The notes beneath the pieces are model-generated. The model was not told the origin of the DNA. It saw only the letters and a list, made by a program, of their open reading frames with translations, and ran no database searches. A DNA stretch of 64,000 nt from Diadema setosum (taxonomy: Eukaryota; Echinodermata; Echinoidea; Diadematoida; Diadematidae), in the NCBI GenBank assembly GCA_033980235.1, contig CM067070.1, positions 1,940,478-2,004,477 on the forward strand, written 5' to 3'. The translations under genes and the position numbers were made by a program. Below are positions 25,131-36,539 of this stretch, piece after piece. Within the stretch, counting starts at the first letter, position 1. Each line of letters starts with the position of its first letter.

Positions 25131-26115
25131 CCCTATAAAACCCAAGTTATCTTGACCCTTTCCAGGCCCAAGGGGGGGGGGGGGGGGGCACATTGTGCCC
25201 CCTATATAACTTTGTTATTGTTTGATGTTTCATCGTCATATTTGGCACATGGGTAGAGCAACTCATACTCTACATGACCGCCTACTTGAATTTTTTTCAA
25301 GGTCACCCATAGAGGGCGCCATTCACCAAAATATAAAGAAATACATAGGAAATATGCTAAAAATATGATTTTTCTGTATAATGTCTTTATCCCCAGTTTA
25401 TATGTTTGATCATGGACCAATATTTCTCATATTTGCCACAAATGATGTGAAGTCAAAGCTCATTTTTTGTTAGGGTTGACAATTTCTCAAGGTCACCACA
25501 TATTCATAACAAAATAAAGAAATACATTATAAGACCTGTGATGTATTGTTTGGGATAGGTACATGCATAGTCATCATATTTCATATTACCATAATATTGG
25601 AATTTTAAGTTTACAGATTGATAATGTGATAAACAAATGATATTAGAGGTATATATAATGTGGGTGAATGAATCAAAATGACACAAAATAGAACAGCAAT
25701 CTTTGGAATAATACTGTTATTTTCAAGTATCTCTATTATGTCTATTGTTTTATGCCGTTGTCATAGAAAAACAAAGGAAATAATAAGAAAAACATTTCAG
25801 GGCCATAATTACTTCACATTTTGCTTCTTCGGCAAATTTCAGCCAAGAAATGCCTATTTCACACATTATAATATTGCTAATTTGAATTGCAACAGAAAAA
25901 TACGCAAAATCTGACTGACATGGTTGTCAGTTTATGGTTGCCATGGCAACCAGCGATATCTAATATAGCTAAATCATATATCAAAATGTTTGGGATAAGA
26001 TTTTAGGAAAAGTCACCAAATTTGGTTAAGATTGGACTGAGGGCGAAGGAGTGGCAAATGAAAATCTGGTAGGGGGCACAATGTGCCCCCCCCCCCCCTC
26101 TTGGGCTTTATAGGG
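25131..26115. mobile_element. piggyBac-like MITE with TTAA target site
   Basis: A 985-bp element flanked on both sides by TTAA (25127-25130 and 26116-26119). Its ends are inverted repeats CCCTATAAA[A/G]CCCAAG. CCC-starting TIRs abutting TTAA are the hallmark of the piggyBac superfamily. Each end also holds a subterminal palindrome GGGGGCACATTGTGCCCCC-type next to long G or C runs. There is no transposase, so it would depend on an autonomous relative. The insertion lies downstream of (minus sense) or within receptor gene B. Confidence 0.85.
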
Positions 26116-26554
26116 TTAAGGAAGAACAAACTTTCAATCCACTGGATACCCTCTGTTATTATTTCAAAAGTAACATATTACACTCTTTATCTACGTGTGA
26201 CCCTTGGACATCATTGAGCACAAATCTTTTCCGTGTTTAAAACTTCATTGAAACTTTAATCAATCTTTTAAATAACCAATGATTATTTACGACTTTCACA
26301 ATCCCCTGGATATAATCTTATGTGAAGTACTTACAACGTACTTATTGTATCGAGTAGTTTCACTTTTTTACACGTAGCCACGCCATCAAACGCAATGAAT
26401 CGCTTGCCACGGAAGCAACTCAATCTTTATGTGAAAAGTGACGCGAAATATTCTTGGTTCTTGGTGTCATAAAATGGAGGATTGCATATGTACGTTTCAA
26501 ATTCGGGAGTTGTGTGGATTCTGGAATCTAGGAGACGTGAATTTACTGTTTTAC

Positions 26555-26789
26555 CTGCGATATGTTCTGGTAAATATCTTGTGTTGTCGTAACACCGCCG
26601 AATTCGTTGCCCGAGAATTGAGGCAATGAGGGACCCACTGCATAAGGATCAATACTGGTAGAGTCTGATGAAGTAGCATGATCTCTTGTACCAGGTTTGA
26701 TGCGGGTTGACATGCCTGTAGGACTCATTTGTAATCGCCTTTCATCGGAGTCACCTTTGGACTGACTTGAAGCTTCCAGACCCCCAAGT
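26555..26789 (-). CDS. Receptor gene B, first cytoplasmic-tail exon
   Basis: A 235-nt exon, acceptor CATAATAG and donor TCGCAG|GTAAAA. Its first base completes the Arg of KR that ends the membrane exon. It encodes about 78 polar residues, beginning LGGLEASSQSKGDSDERRLQ and ending GGVTTTQDIYQNISQ. It aligns along its length with the exon at 44403-44640 of gene C (shared SSQS-DSD-RLQ, IDP-AVG, GNEFG-VTT). YQNI is a possible SH2-type tyrosine site. A second tail exon like that of gene C (43448-44083) was not found for gene B. If the intron is retained the frame stops three codons later (VKQ-stop). Confidence 0.75.
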
Positions 26790-27437
26790 CTATTATGCAT
26801 GAATAATGAAGAAAAATAATAGAAATCAAAACATAATTATTGTCAAATTCCTTGAGATATTTACTGTGCATCATGCTACATTAGATGAAATAAGATTAAG
26901 TTAAAAAGTATATATAACATACTATTTTAATCGTGCAATAACATTTCGTGACTTTCACTTTCCAGTCGCTGCTATCACGCACTGCATCTCTGTGCGTCAG
27001 TATTGGAGATATAGGGTATGAAAGTGTGTTTGAATATGATTCTGTTCATTTGAATGTATATATCGGAGACATGAGGAATTTGTGCATTTTAGAACAATGA
27101 ATAACCAAGCACATCATCAAAACGTGCCCGTTTTACATGCCCTTAAGGACACAAAATATTTAAAATTGAATGAGCATTTTATAGTTCAGCCCTAAATAAG
27201 GGATATTTCCTTTCAGGCTGGTGTCGACCACAGCACCTGTACACATATGTACGTACAAGTTGTATTTGTCATTCTTTTTGGCTACTTTTTTATTGTTTCA
27301 CTGATAAGTTTGAAATCGTATTCTGATGTCGATGTCCGTATAAGTGTGTGTGTGTGCGTGTGTGTGTGTGTGTGTGTGTTTAATTTAAAGTTCCTTGCTT
27401 TGGTGAAATAACGAAAGTGAAACTTAAAAAGACTCAC

Positions 27438-27534
27438 CTTTTACACAGAATGGGTACAATGACAAGAAGTGCGACAGCAGCACTCGAAAGAGCCCCAAAT
27501 AGGTAAATCATTGTACTATTTTTCATCATGAGAC
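27438..27534 (-). CDS. Receptor gene B, transmembrane exon
   Basis: A 97-nt exon, acceptor TTGAAAAG and donor AAAAG|GTGAGT. It encodes SLMMKNSTMIYLFGALSSAA then VALLVIVPILCKR: about 22 hydrophobic residues followed by a basic stop-transfer sequence, so a single-pass type I membrane segment. It corresponds to the exon at 45128-45209 in gene C, with the same phases (two bases in, two out). Phase fits the stalk exon before and the tail exon after. Confidence 0.8.
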
Positions 27535-27843
27535 CTTTTCAATAGAGAAAGAAAATGCAAATTGTTATGGCAGTAGACATTCACAAAAGTCCTTTCTTTA
27601 TTGAAACACGTGATGGAATCAAGTATTATAACGTATACGATTTCTATACCGATGCGTTCTTTTTTTTATTTTTTTCCTCTTTATACTTACAAAGGAAGGG
27701 AATCATAAAGCTTTAGAGTGGGAGCATGTGTGTATGATTTTAGCAGTAAATCATGCATTAGATAAGCACTGGCAGAGGGTATACAAGTGCATTTAAGTTG
27801 CATTTGATTAACAGAAAGAAGAGTTATTTTACACCAAACTCAC

Positions 27844-27898
27844 TTGGAGAAGAAGTGGCCATCGTCTCTTGTACAGTCGTCAGTAACTGGTGAGTAGG
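27844..27898 (-). CDS. Receptor gene B, stalk exon
   Basis: A 55-nt exon, acceptor GAAAAACAG and donor CCAA|GTGAGT, encoding PTHQLLTTVQETMATSSP. It is Thr/Ser-rich and probably an O-glycosylated stalk between the CCP region and the membrane segment. It leaves one base, which joins the membrane exon to give Ser. Confidence 0.6.
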
Positions 27899-28482
27899 CT
27901 GTTTTTCGCCTTTTGTTTAAAAGGAAGTTAAGAAAAAGAAAGAAAATTGTAGCTCCAAATTAGGTACTAAGAGAGGTGTTGTGGAATGAAACATGATTAC
28001 AACGATTCCTGCCTTCTTCAAAAACCCTACAATCACTGACAAAGTATCCACCTTCTTGCCTGGAGATTAAGAAAAACAAACGAACAAACAGACAAACAAA
28101 TACAGTGTCATGTCACTACTTGTCACAATTGTACGACGTCAGTTTTATTAGTATTGCTGATAACGAGATGAATGGGGTAGGTCAGGTGTTGGCGATTTTC
28201 TATGTTTCTTCTTTTTGTTTTTTTTTTTGTTTTTTTTTTTTTGGAATTCGAACTGTACAGACGTAAAGATTTTAAAGTAATGTATGCATTTAGTCATTTA
28301 TTCAGTTTTAGTTTGAACAAAGTAAACAGGAAAGTCACATTCAGAGCCCAGGGGTGTTCTTTCCAGGTGAGCCCTGTTACACATTTTATATATTTCAATT
28401 AAGAAAATCAAGGTGAACACGTGAAAGATGCGATATGATACTGAAATAAAAATATAAAAAAATCGCTCTCAGAAAAACTTAC

Positions 28483-28499
28483 CCAGCATAGTTGTCGAT
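28483..28499 (-). CDS. Receptor gene B, possible 17-nt microexon
   Basis: A strong GTAAGT donor follows and AAG precedes a 17-base segment encoding RQLCW after completing an Asn codon. With it, phases fit between the exons at 28728-28790 and 27844-27898; without it they do not. Very short, so tentative. Confidence 0.3.
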
Positions 28500-28727
28500 C
28501 TTACCAGCCAGTACTATACTTGTTCCCTTTCTTTTCTCAATCGCCTAAATGTCTATACACTCTAAATAGTTTGAAAGTTTGTAAACCTCGTAATTATCAT
28601 TGGAATCTTAATTACAACCTCATCAGTATAATCATCAAACAAGAACACCCCCATCGAGATTTAACATTGTTTAAGGTCCACCTTACACTGAAGTTATATA
28701 AGCCTACATCTTGGTAACATTACTCAC

Positions 28728-28790
28728 TAGATTTGTAGACTGTACGTTGTCTAGGGGTTGGGATGATCTGAACATCTTGCCATTCATTCT
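28728..28790 (-). CDS. Receptor gene B, juxtamembrane linker exon
   Basis: A 63-nt symmetric phase-1 exon, acceptor CGTTTACAG and donor TCTA|GTGAGT, encoding ENEWQDVQIIPTPRQRTVYK then S. Polar, no domain recognised. It sits between the CCP exon and the stalk. Confidence 0.55.
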
Positions 28791-28827
28791 CTGTAAACGA
28801 ACACACATGAGAGATGATTAATCCAAG

Positions 28828-28931
28828 TAACAATAATGATAATGATGATGATAATAATAATAATAATATTAATAATAATAATAATAATAATGACAATAAA
28901 ATAATAACATAATAATGATGATAATAATAAT
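28828..28931. repeat. (AAT)n / GATGAT microsatellite
   Basis: Roughly 100 bases of AAT and GAT units in the intron upstream (minus sense) of the linker exon. Confidence 0.95.
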
Positions 28932-29324
28932 ACAACGATACCAAAGAAAGACATGGGTTTAAAAAAGCCTAACATGCAGGGCAGCTTGTGATGTATTTTT
29001 AAAACTGAATGATTTCAACATTTGATGTTTGATAAATGTATATATATATACATTAATTAAATTCAAACAAGACATTTATAATGGCATGTATGACTTGAAA
29101 AAACAACAACATATAAAGAAATCATGAAACTTTTGATTGAATTATAAAACTCACTGCTTGCAGCCCAAGTAATATATTATTTCTTTTCTATATAGTTTGC
29201 ACCTGTCGGATTTCTTTACTTTTAGTGCACCATACATTAGTCCTGTTATTATATTGGCATGTGACATGCTGCTGTATAAGCCTTCGGCAACCGACCGTGT
29301 GCTTGATCTTCGACTGCTCGACAA

Positions 29325-29510
29325 GATGGGACTGTAGCATTCCAAACCGGGAAGTAGGTCGACTTTCCAGGTGGCGCTACACACTGCAATGTCGTGCTGC
29401 CATTTATGACGTAACCTTCACCACAGTTGAGAGTTATTTCGGACCCAAATTTAGTGATATTGGAGTCCCACTGGCCATTAGATACATGACCGTGATGATC
29501 ACAAAACCCA
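29325..29510 (-). CDS. Receptor gene B, CCP (sushi) domain exon
   Basis: The acceptor TTTCCTAG lies before 29510. The open frame gives FCDHHGHVSNGQWDSN, then ITLNCGEGYVINGSTTLQC, then PVWNATVPSCR. This is a canonical complement control protein module: four Cys in the order C...C(G-E-G-Y)...L-Q-C...W...P-S-C, about 58 residues. CCP modules bind ligands extracellularly, and here it follows an SRCR domain. The 3' splice boundary is unclear; no GTRAGT donor follows PSC, so the end is approximate. The entry phase (needs two bases) does not match the one base left by the SRCR exon at 30815, so an exon is missed or this copy is damaged. Confidence 0.75.
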
Positions 29511-30814
29511 CTAGGAAAGAAGAAGAAAAGCAGGAATTTCTCATAAACTGCAAGAATTATTAATAAGGAAATTAAACAATAATGTCGAGGTAAAAAAAAA
29601 ATAACCACTTGAGTCATCTTTCAGAAGGTGCCTGATGTAACTGTTTTGGCTTGTTCAGTAATGGCTGTTGGTGTCAGATTTTGCTGATTTTTTGTTTTGT
29701 TTTAGCAAATGTTTCACTTCTTCAAATATTGTGATCACATCACAATCACATTGTAGTATTCCCTACCGACATATATTTGCCAATTACTGCTCATTTAGAA
29801 AAGCAAACAAACGAAACAGCAAAGTTTTGCGAAAGGGGGTTTTGAAGTGTAGAATCTAAGCAGGCAAAATGACACACACTCAATTTTGTGTGTAACAAAC
29901 GGAATTTAAAATGAAGGAATTATCAATTTAACCGAAAACTTGGTTTCATTCATAAATGACTTTCTTTAGATCTCAAAGAATCAAAGTTACTGGTAACTAA
30001 GAGTTTCTGTGTGTGTTGCTTTTTGTTGATATTTTAATGGACACCATGGGTTTAGAATGGAGAAGAACCAAGTAGAAACAGAAATAAACGGGTCTACAGA
30101 AACTGTTTGAAACACTACTCTACTTTTCATGTTATGCTTCCAAACTTAAGAGTTTAGAAAGAGAAACGACTTTTTTTTCAGGAAACACCAATAATAACAC
30201 ATCAGCCGAATGGACACGATGCATATTTACAGACGGATACTGATGGGGAATTAATCAACGCCACCCTTTCAAGAGGACTTCGATGTTACATACTCTTCAA
30301 AAGTACATAATTGAACCTACGCAAATTAACATAAAAATCTTATATAAAAAAGGATGTGGAAATGCTAAATCCAACAGGCACAGGGTAAGGTAAAGGAGGA
30401 AGCTTGGTGATGAAAGGTCTTTTGAAGTGCTCTAAGATATAATTTGTTTTGCATGGAACAAAATGGGAAGCCAAAATTGAATGCTACGATTAACGATGGC
30501 GAAAAAAAAAAACACATCACATTTAGCTCAAATTTGATAGAGTAATATTTCACTTCATGATACTTTCAAAGTAACAAAGTTACCGCTGACTGTCAAAATT
30601 TCTGTTATGGGGTTTTTATACATATGTTAAAAGACCTCACTCATGGAAACAAGAGAAAACGTACTTAAGACAGAAAACAAACGTCTCAAAAATATTAAAA
30701 ACACATTATTTATGATTAGTTCTGTCTTTCGAAATATTGATATGACAAACTATGTCGCCAAACACCGAATTCTCCAGCAAAGATTATACTCTACTATTAC
30801 AGGCAAAGTCTCAC

Positions 30815-30892
30815 CTCGACATTTCAGTCTAACACCCTGTTTGGAAGGACATCCAGAGGTATTCACTGAACAATCCATGAGGCATACGTCTC
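30815..30892 (-). CDS. Receptor gene B, SRCR domain exon (C-terminal part)
   Basis: A 78-nt exon, acceptor GATGACAAG and donor CGAG|GTGAGA. It begins with two bases that complete a Gly codon from the exon at 31113-31328 and encodes DVCLMDCSVNTSGCPSKQG then VRLKCRG. This is the end of a scavenger receptor cysteine-rich domain (L-x-x-C...C...G-V-x-L-x-C). The intron splits the domain after the L-x-C strand. Weak pyrimidine tract, but phase and domain continuity support it. Confidence 0.75.
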
Positions 30893-31112
30893 CTTGTCAT
30901 CGATTTTATGAAGAAAAAACATTGTAATGTTACTACGGGAAAGATAACGAATGGAAACAAAAGCAATGCGTAAACTTACATTCAAATGCTTTTCCCCTAC
31001 ATCTTCTTTGCTCTTTTATTCAGTCGATTGGAGGTAGGACCGATATGATGCACGGTATCTCAACACTGCACATTTTGTATTTCATTTTGCTTTTAACTTT
31101 ATTTGCACTCAC

Positions 31113-31328
31113 CTTTATCACATGATAGCTGTATAAGCCCGTTCCTTGCCACAGTGCTAGGCAGAACGTCTTTCCAATACTGCTCTACCGATGGAAAGCC
31201 GAGCCTTCCGCAGATCAATTCAGCAGCTCTGTCGTTAAATCCTTCGGGGCACAAATATGTGTCTGGATCGAGGACTACTAACCCTTCCCGAGGTGAAGGT
31301 CCATTAACCAGTTCCATCGTTGATATTG
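31113..31328 (-). CDS. Receptor gene B, SRCR domain exon (N-terminal part)
   Basis: A 216-nt symmetric phase-1 exon, acceptor ATTTCTAAG and donor AAAG|GTGAGT. The peptide includes MELVNGPSPREGLVVL, then PEGFNDRAAELICGRLGF and NGLIQLSCDKG. The G-F-[ND]-D/x-x-A-A-E-x-[IV]-C-x-x-L-G-F signature is diagnostic of SRCR domains. Together with 30815-30892 it makes a domain of about 95 residues, close to the usual 100. SRCR modules are extracellular ligand-binding units, greatly expanded in echinoderm immune-type receptors. Confidence 0.85.
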
Positions 31329-31683
31329 CTTAGAAATGAGAATGTACATACTTGCGGAGAGAGACAGTGAGAGAGAGAGAGAGGGGGGAGAGGGAGAGGC
31401 GAGAGGAAGCTGGAGGGAAGAGGGAGGGGCCTTCTTTTCTAAATTAATGAACAACTTGTTATGAAAGTATTTTTTTCACTCTATCTATTCACCCATTGCA
31501 ACAAGTTTTTAACTATTATGACACAATATCAATTAAATGCTGTTCATGTGTACGAAATTTTAGGTCAATATGATTATTCTTTTACAATGGTCAAACGATG
31601 GATTACCAAAGGTCCGTAATGTTTCACACACAATGAAGGGTGACACAATGGTAGCATTTCCTCATGGCTTGTTTCCACTAACA

Positions 31684-32110
31684 TTCAATTCAATTCAATT
31701 CAATTCAATTCATGCTTTATTTCATTTTTCGAAAAGAACATAAACATTTCACTTTCTTTGGTAACAGAGAATAAGGTTGCATAGTCAAGACAAAGTAAAT
31801 TGAGAAAAATAAAATCGAGGAACCTTGGAATAAAAAATACGTTGTAATGAAACTTGACTGAAGTGATAAGGACGACATAATACGTAAGACATCGAAAAAT
31901 GAAGGGACCCACTAAAAAGACAATGCTTGTAGAATGTGGGCCCCTCAAGTACAGAATGTCAATAGAAATTGAACGGATGCAAAAAGGGGAAGAAAGACTG
32001 GGAATAAAGTAAAAAAGAAAAAAGTCCATAAAGGAAAGACGATAAAACAGAATGAAACTTTGTTCAGGATGACCAGTGATTAGCAGAGTTAAGTCAAACA
32101 AACAGAACGT
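31684..32110 (-). repeat. Probable non-LTR 3' end with (AATTG)n tail
   Basis: On the minus strand the segment ends in AAATAAAGCATG followed by (AATTG)n at 31684-31712, the arrangement of a LINE 3' UTR with a pentanucleotide tail. The upstream part has no recognised RT codons, so the 5' limit is a guess. A similar layout with an (AATCA)n tail lies at 38983-39100. Confidence 0.35.
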
Positions 32111-32605
32111 TAAATCTTCATTGATAAGATCACTGTTTACGTTTTTTTATATTTTGAGTAGTAATGCATAAATCGTAAAAGTCGAGCCATTTTTAAACCA
32201 TGTACCTACTACACATAGACATTCATTGAACCTGTTTCTGTCAAAAGCGTCACAATAACATTTTAAACATGCTTTCCTGCTTTGATCTCATCATTACCAC
32301 CGACAGCCAGCCTAGACAAAAACAAGACGGCGCTTTGAGAAATCTATAAGCAATATGCACAGGAGGTAATAACTCTCCTAAATCAAGACAAAATAAATGC
32401 ATGTTGTGTTATAGTATAGATTGGAAAAACAGCGCTCAAGCAATTTCATTTGTAAAATGCATGTGCTTTAAGAGAGAAAGCAAATATTTTGGCAAGCTGA
32501 ACGTGAATAATAATCTATTTCTTCCAATTTTCGCACATTGCTTCAGGTACAATTTTGTGATTTGTTATGTTTTGAGGTTTACTGCTCCCCGCCATTGGTG
32601 TTAAT

Positions 32606-32804
32606 TCAAAGGCAGGTGAGTCTGAGAAGGTACCTCAGCCAAATAAGTCCGAAATGATGGGAACACTACTGTTCTTTTGTCAGTGACGATGCACGATAAT
32701 GTACTCATGAGATGCACATAATCAGGTGTCGGCGGTGATGATGGATCAAAGAAAGACGTCCATTCACAGTCCATGAGTGTAGTAAATCCGTAGTTTAACC
32801 ATCT
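32606..32804 (-). CDS. Candidate exon in receptor gene B locus, unidentified
   Basis: Open minus-strand stretch between an AG (AACTTGACTCAG) and a GTACCT donor, encoding RWLNYGFTTLMDCEWTSFFD and onward to FPSFRTYLAE. Two cysteines, no recognised domain, and its phase does not obviously join exon 2 to the SRCR exon. No counterpart was noticed in gene C. It could be repeat-derived. Confidence 0.25.
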
Positions 32805-33076
32805 CTGAGTCAAGTTATTTTAAGCCGAGTTAAACGAGTTAAAAGACAAACCTAGTGACGAAAGTGAAGATTTTTATCATGTTTGTTTGACCTGAAACAT
32901 ACGTTATTTCTATGCGTCAACGTTTTCTTTCAACATTATAACTGGGTATTATTGTCACGGCTTTGGACAAAAACATTTTTTTTTTTTAATGAAGAGAGCA
33001 AAAGTCTTTAAATCTTGACCTTTTTTATATGTAGAGCAATGGTATTCAAAGTCGTATAGACAGCATTGCTACTTAC

Positions 33077-33393
33077 CGTCGTAGTACTTAACTCTCATCT
33101 TGAACTTCACTGGGTGGATATGTATATGTTATTTGTAAAGATACATGTCATGATGGGCCTGTGATAAAATGGGGGATGACTTCTCGTGGTTTATGATCAC
33201 ATTCAGAAACGTTTTGTTAGATAGTTCATCAAGAAATTGAAATCCAATAACTGTGTGATTAGCAGACTCAATTTCAGAAAGAATTCGGCGTCCACGAGGT
33301 GCCTGGAAAGCCCAACTATCGCCGTTGGCAAACAGGTGTCATCGCACAATATCTCTTGCAGCAGTGATATCCCCGAACAGTTTACAGTGAAGT
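33077..33393 (-). pseudogene. Receptor gene B, exon 2 (disrupted N-terminal extracellular domain)
   Basis: Acceptor CGTGCAG and donor CGACG|GTAAGT bound a 317-nt exon that aligns with the 318-nt exon at 59268-59585 of gene C. It opens FTVNCSGISLLQEILCDDTC, after which one base is missing near 33332 relative to gene C, shifting the frame. Reading in the shifted frame recovers NGDSWAFQAPRGRRI and continues until an in-frame TAA at 33129-33131, where gene C has TAT. It ends PVKFKMRVKYYD. So this copy has two independent lesions and cannot encode the full domain. The domain family itself (two or three Cys, beta-rich) is not recognised. Confidence 0.8.
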
Positions 33394-34301
33394 CTGCACG
33401 AGATTGGAAAAGTGAAAAGGACTTCATTACAATCAAGTGCTTAATGTTTGAATTAGAATGAAGAGTAAGAAGAAAAAAGTACAGTCGATGCATAGAAATC
33501 TTTACGGCAGCTCAACATATTTTTAATGCTAAAAAAAAACTTAATTTCTCTTTCTATTCTATATCATGTTTTCACTTTACTTTCTTCAAAATACTTTGGC
33601 TCAAAGCGGAATCTGTGCTCAAATTATCTTAGAAGTATGTCAACAAGGACTGATAAATTGCTCCGGTTATTAAACATACACAGGAGTAACATTTACCTCA
33701 ATGTCAATGAAATGGTATATAAAAATCAAAAGAAGCGTTTGAAGTTTGAAGATTTTGTATTAAGATAATACGTATAAGACCCAATATTTTATGAAGTTGG
33801 TTTCCTTCGTTTTCAATCCATGCGTTATGTGAAAGTGTGAAGGAAAACCCTTCGTGTATTCGGAGCCTTTAAAACAGACTACAGTTACCTTTAATATTAT
33901 TGGCAATAGTTGATATTCAAGAAGGCCTACCTGCCTTTAAGTAGAAATGAAATAGGACCTAAATATAATCCCACCATAGTCGATGCAAAAATGTATGAAA
34001 CACCCTATTTTTGTTTCAAACACAAATGACTGGGTTCATTTGAAAAGGTCCTTAACGTCAATCCCCATTATCGAAAGTTGAAATGCTAAAACGGCAGTTG
34101 TCTATGACAATCGTATCCAACTAGCTCGAAACAAGCAAAGTTAAGGCTTAAACATCAATTTAGATTTTTTTTTTTCTGCGAATGCCCCCTGCATATTTTT
34201 GAACTGGCACCATACAGTATTACCTGATAACATTTGTCGCTTGTGTAATAAAATGTTATACATGTGAAAATTGATATAGGAAAAACATAATTTATACGTA
34301 C

Positions 34302-34392
34302 AAGTCTTGTGAGCTTCTCGAGTAGAAGTGAGGCAGGCATTGTGAATGGTGACACAACCAAACAACCAGACTATAAAAGTAATTCGATTCAT
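34302..34392 (-). CDS. Receptor gene B, exon 1 (signal peptide)
   Basis: A 91-nt exon starting at ATG 34392 with donor ACTT|GTACGT. It encodes MNRITFIVWLFGCVTIHNAC then LTSTREAHKT: a short N-terminus, hydrophobic core and small residues around the expected cleavage site. It aligns with exon 1 of gene C (shared -IVWLF-, EAH-T). The upstream sequence to about 34900, and again around 35830-35950, is similar to that upstream of gene C, so the promoter region was duplicated too. Confidence 0.75.
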
Positions 34393-36539
34393 CGCGTAAA
34401 TCCTATGTCAATCGAGCATTGGTCTGAAAATGAGATGCAGATTACCACTGGCTTAGGGCAAAGATCTGACAATAGATTCAGAGGAAATGGAAGTCTGTAA
34501 TACGCTGCGAGGTTTGAAACATGGTAAAGAGAACTACTTCGTGCGTTGTACCCAAATGAAGCACTTCCCATATTGCCTATGACGACTCTGCGTGAGAAGA
34601 CAGCCTTCGTGCTCAACTCGGGGAAACTGCGCAACTACGTGATGGCCACTCCCTGCACGGATATGAGTGAAACTGAACGTGAATACAAATGTGATAAATA
34701 TTATAGAAATGATAATCTCACTACATTACCATTGGTTTCAAGGAAACTTTGAAATAATATGATCTTCAATAACCACTTGAGAATGCCACTTGATCGTCCA
34801 GAAGCATCTTAACAATAATGATAAATATTATAACAATTGGTTGCAGCTCTTTGTATTTTGTTATTTCTAATTTTCTTTTCATTTATTCTGATTAATTTCA
34901 TTTCCGGGACTGGTAATGATTATTGAACACTTGGGAATATCCTGAACTATAGAGAGATGTGGAAAGTCTTTCAACGCATCATTTTCCCAAGAATGTACCG
35001 TTATTATAGACTTTATGCTGTGCACTGCTCCATATGTGAGATTCTAAAATTGTGACTAAGGTTTCTGCAACCTTGTGGAAACTCGGTTTATCTCATTAAG
35101 TGTTCAATAAACCATGATGGATAAAGATCTACATAGATAATACTTGAAGCGTTTGTTCGCAAAAACCGATAAGTCCATTTTGAAGATTTTGAAGTACTGT
35201 CTCTGTCATAAAGTACAAAACAATACTTTTTATAGATATATTGGTCATTACATATAAAGGTACATTTTTGAAATTATGGTCAAAAGAAGCAAAATTTTTC
35301 TTATTATTCTCTTTATTTTTCATGACCTTTAATCGCAAATATCTCCATTTGGCAAATATGTACTCATCGGTTTTTGCGAACAAACGCCTCACTTATTATG
35401 CTTTACAATTGATATAATATATCACATTAACATTAAAGAAAGGACTTTGATGACGTGTTGTCTATTTATTGTCATTTGTTTCCGTCGCAATACTTAAGTT
35501 ACGTCTCCAAGAGGACATAATGGAATGGAAGTTATGCCATTATAATGTTTTATGTTAAAAGAAAGAATATGTATGTACATCTCCATCGACCAGGAAGGTA
35601 TATATTTTGAGGACAATTTGCTGGAGGCGTATGGTTTGTTTTTAATTGTAATAATCCATCTCTCCCCCTCCTTCATTCGCCTAAGGGGTGCCGTTGTTAC
35701 CTGACACAAAAGCCCATGTGAATAGGCCTTCGCCTCCGTCATTTCCCTAGCACGCATAGTTGTAACACTTTGTAAAGGGAAAACAACTTACAATAAATCA
35801 CTGTTAAAAGAGATTATGATTCATTGTTGGTGGTGAATATTTTGCTGGTGGAAGAAGGTGCCCGACTGCGCATACTGAGATTGCGAAACTACCGTGGTTT
35901 GTGAAACTAAAAGTTCTTCAAAGCAAAATGTAAGTAGGCCCACGTGTTGTCTCATTAAATTCCCACGAGATTTTCAAAATAGCGTTATACTATAGATTTC
36001 TCATCAGTCACTTTCAACTGTACTTCACACCGCCTACTAGACACTAAGACATGGGCGTAAATCCCGGGGGGATGGGGGATGCATCCCCCTCCTCCCCCCC
36101 CCCCCCCGAAATAAGAAGACAAAACAAACACAAAAACGGAAGAAGCAGAAATGTAATTGTATCAATTTCGGCATATTGCGTGACGCTCTTACGCCCGTGT
36201 TCAGAGAGATAAAAACTGCTACCTTTTAGGATTATGTATACATAATTTTCTCAAGCGTTCGTTCGCTTCGCTCGCTCGCGAAAATAGTCCAACTAATATG
36301 GAAATGAGGCATGATCCAGATGTTGACAACGTCAAATGATATAGGCTGACATGTATACATGCTATGACCCGCGGAACTGGACCATAGAACATGGACAATC
36401 TGTAAATTATACGTACGAAAACAAAAAAAACAAACACACATAAATATACCGCCATAATTGAACCCCCCCCCCCCATCCATTCCTTAATCATTGAGCAAAC
36501 GACGATAACACTGATGACTCAGTCAATATACATCTATGG

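Noticed and set aside
31700..32101. Minus-strand 133-codon hydrophobic ORF
   Set aside because: Phe/Ile/Leu-rich reading of A-rich repeat sequence; no RT or membrane-protein motif.
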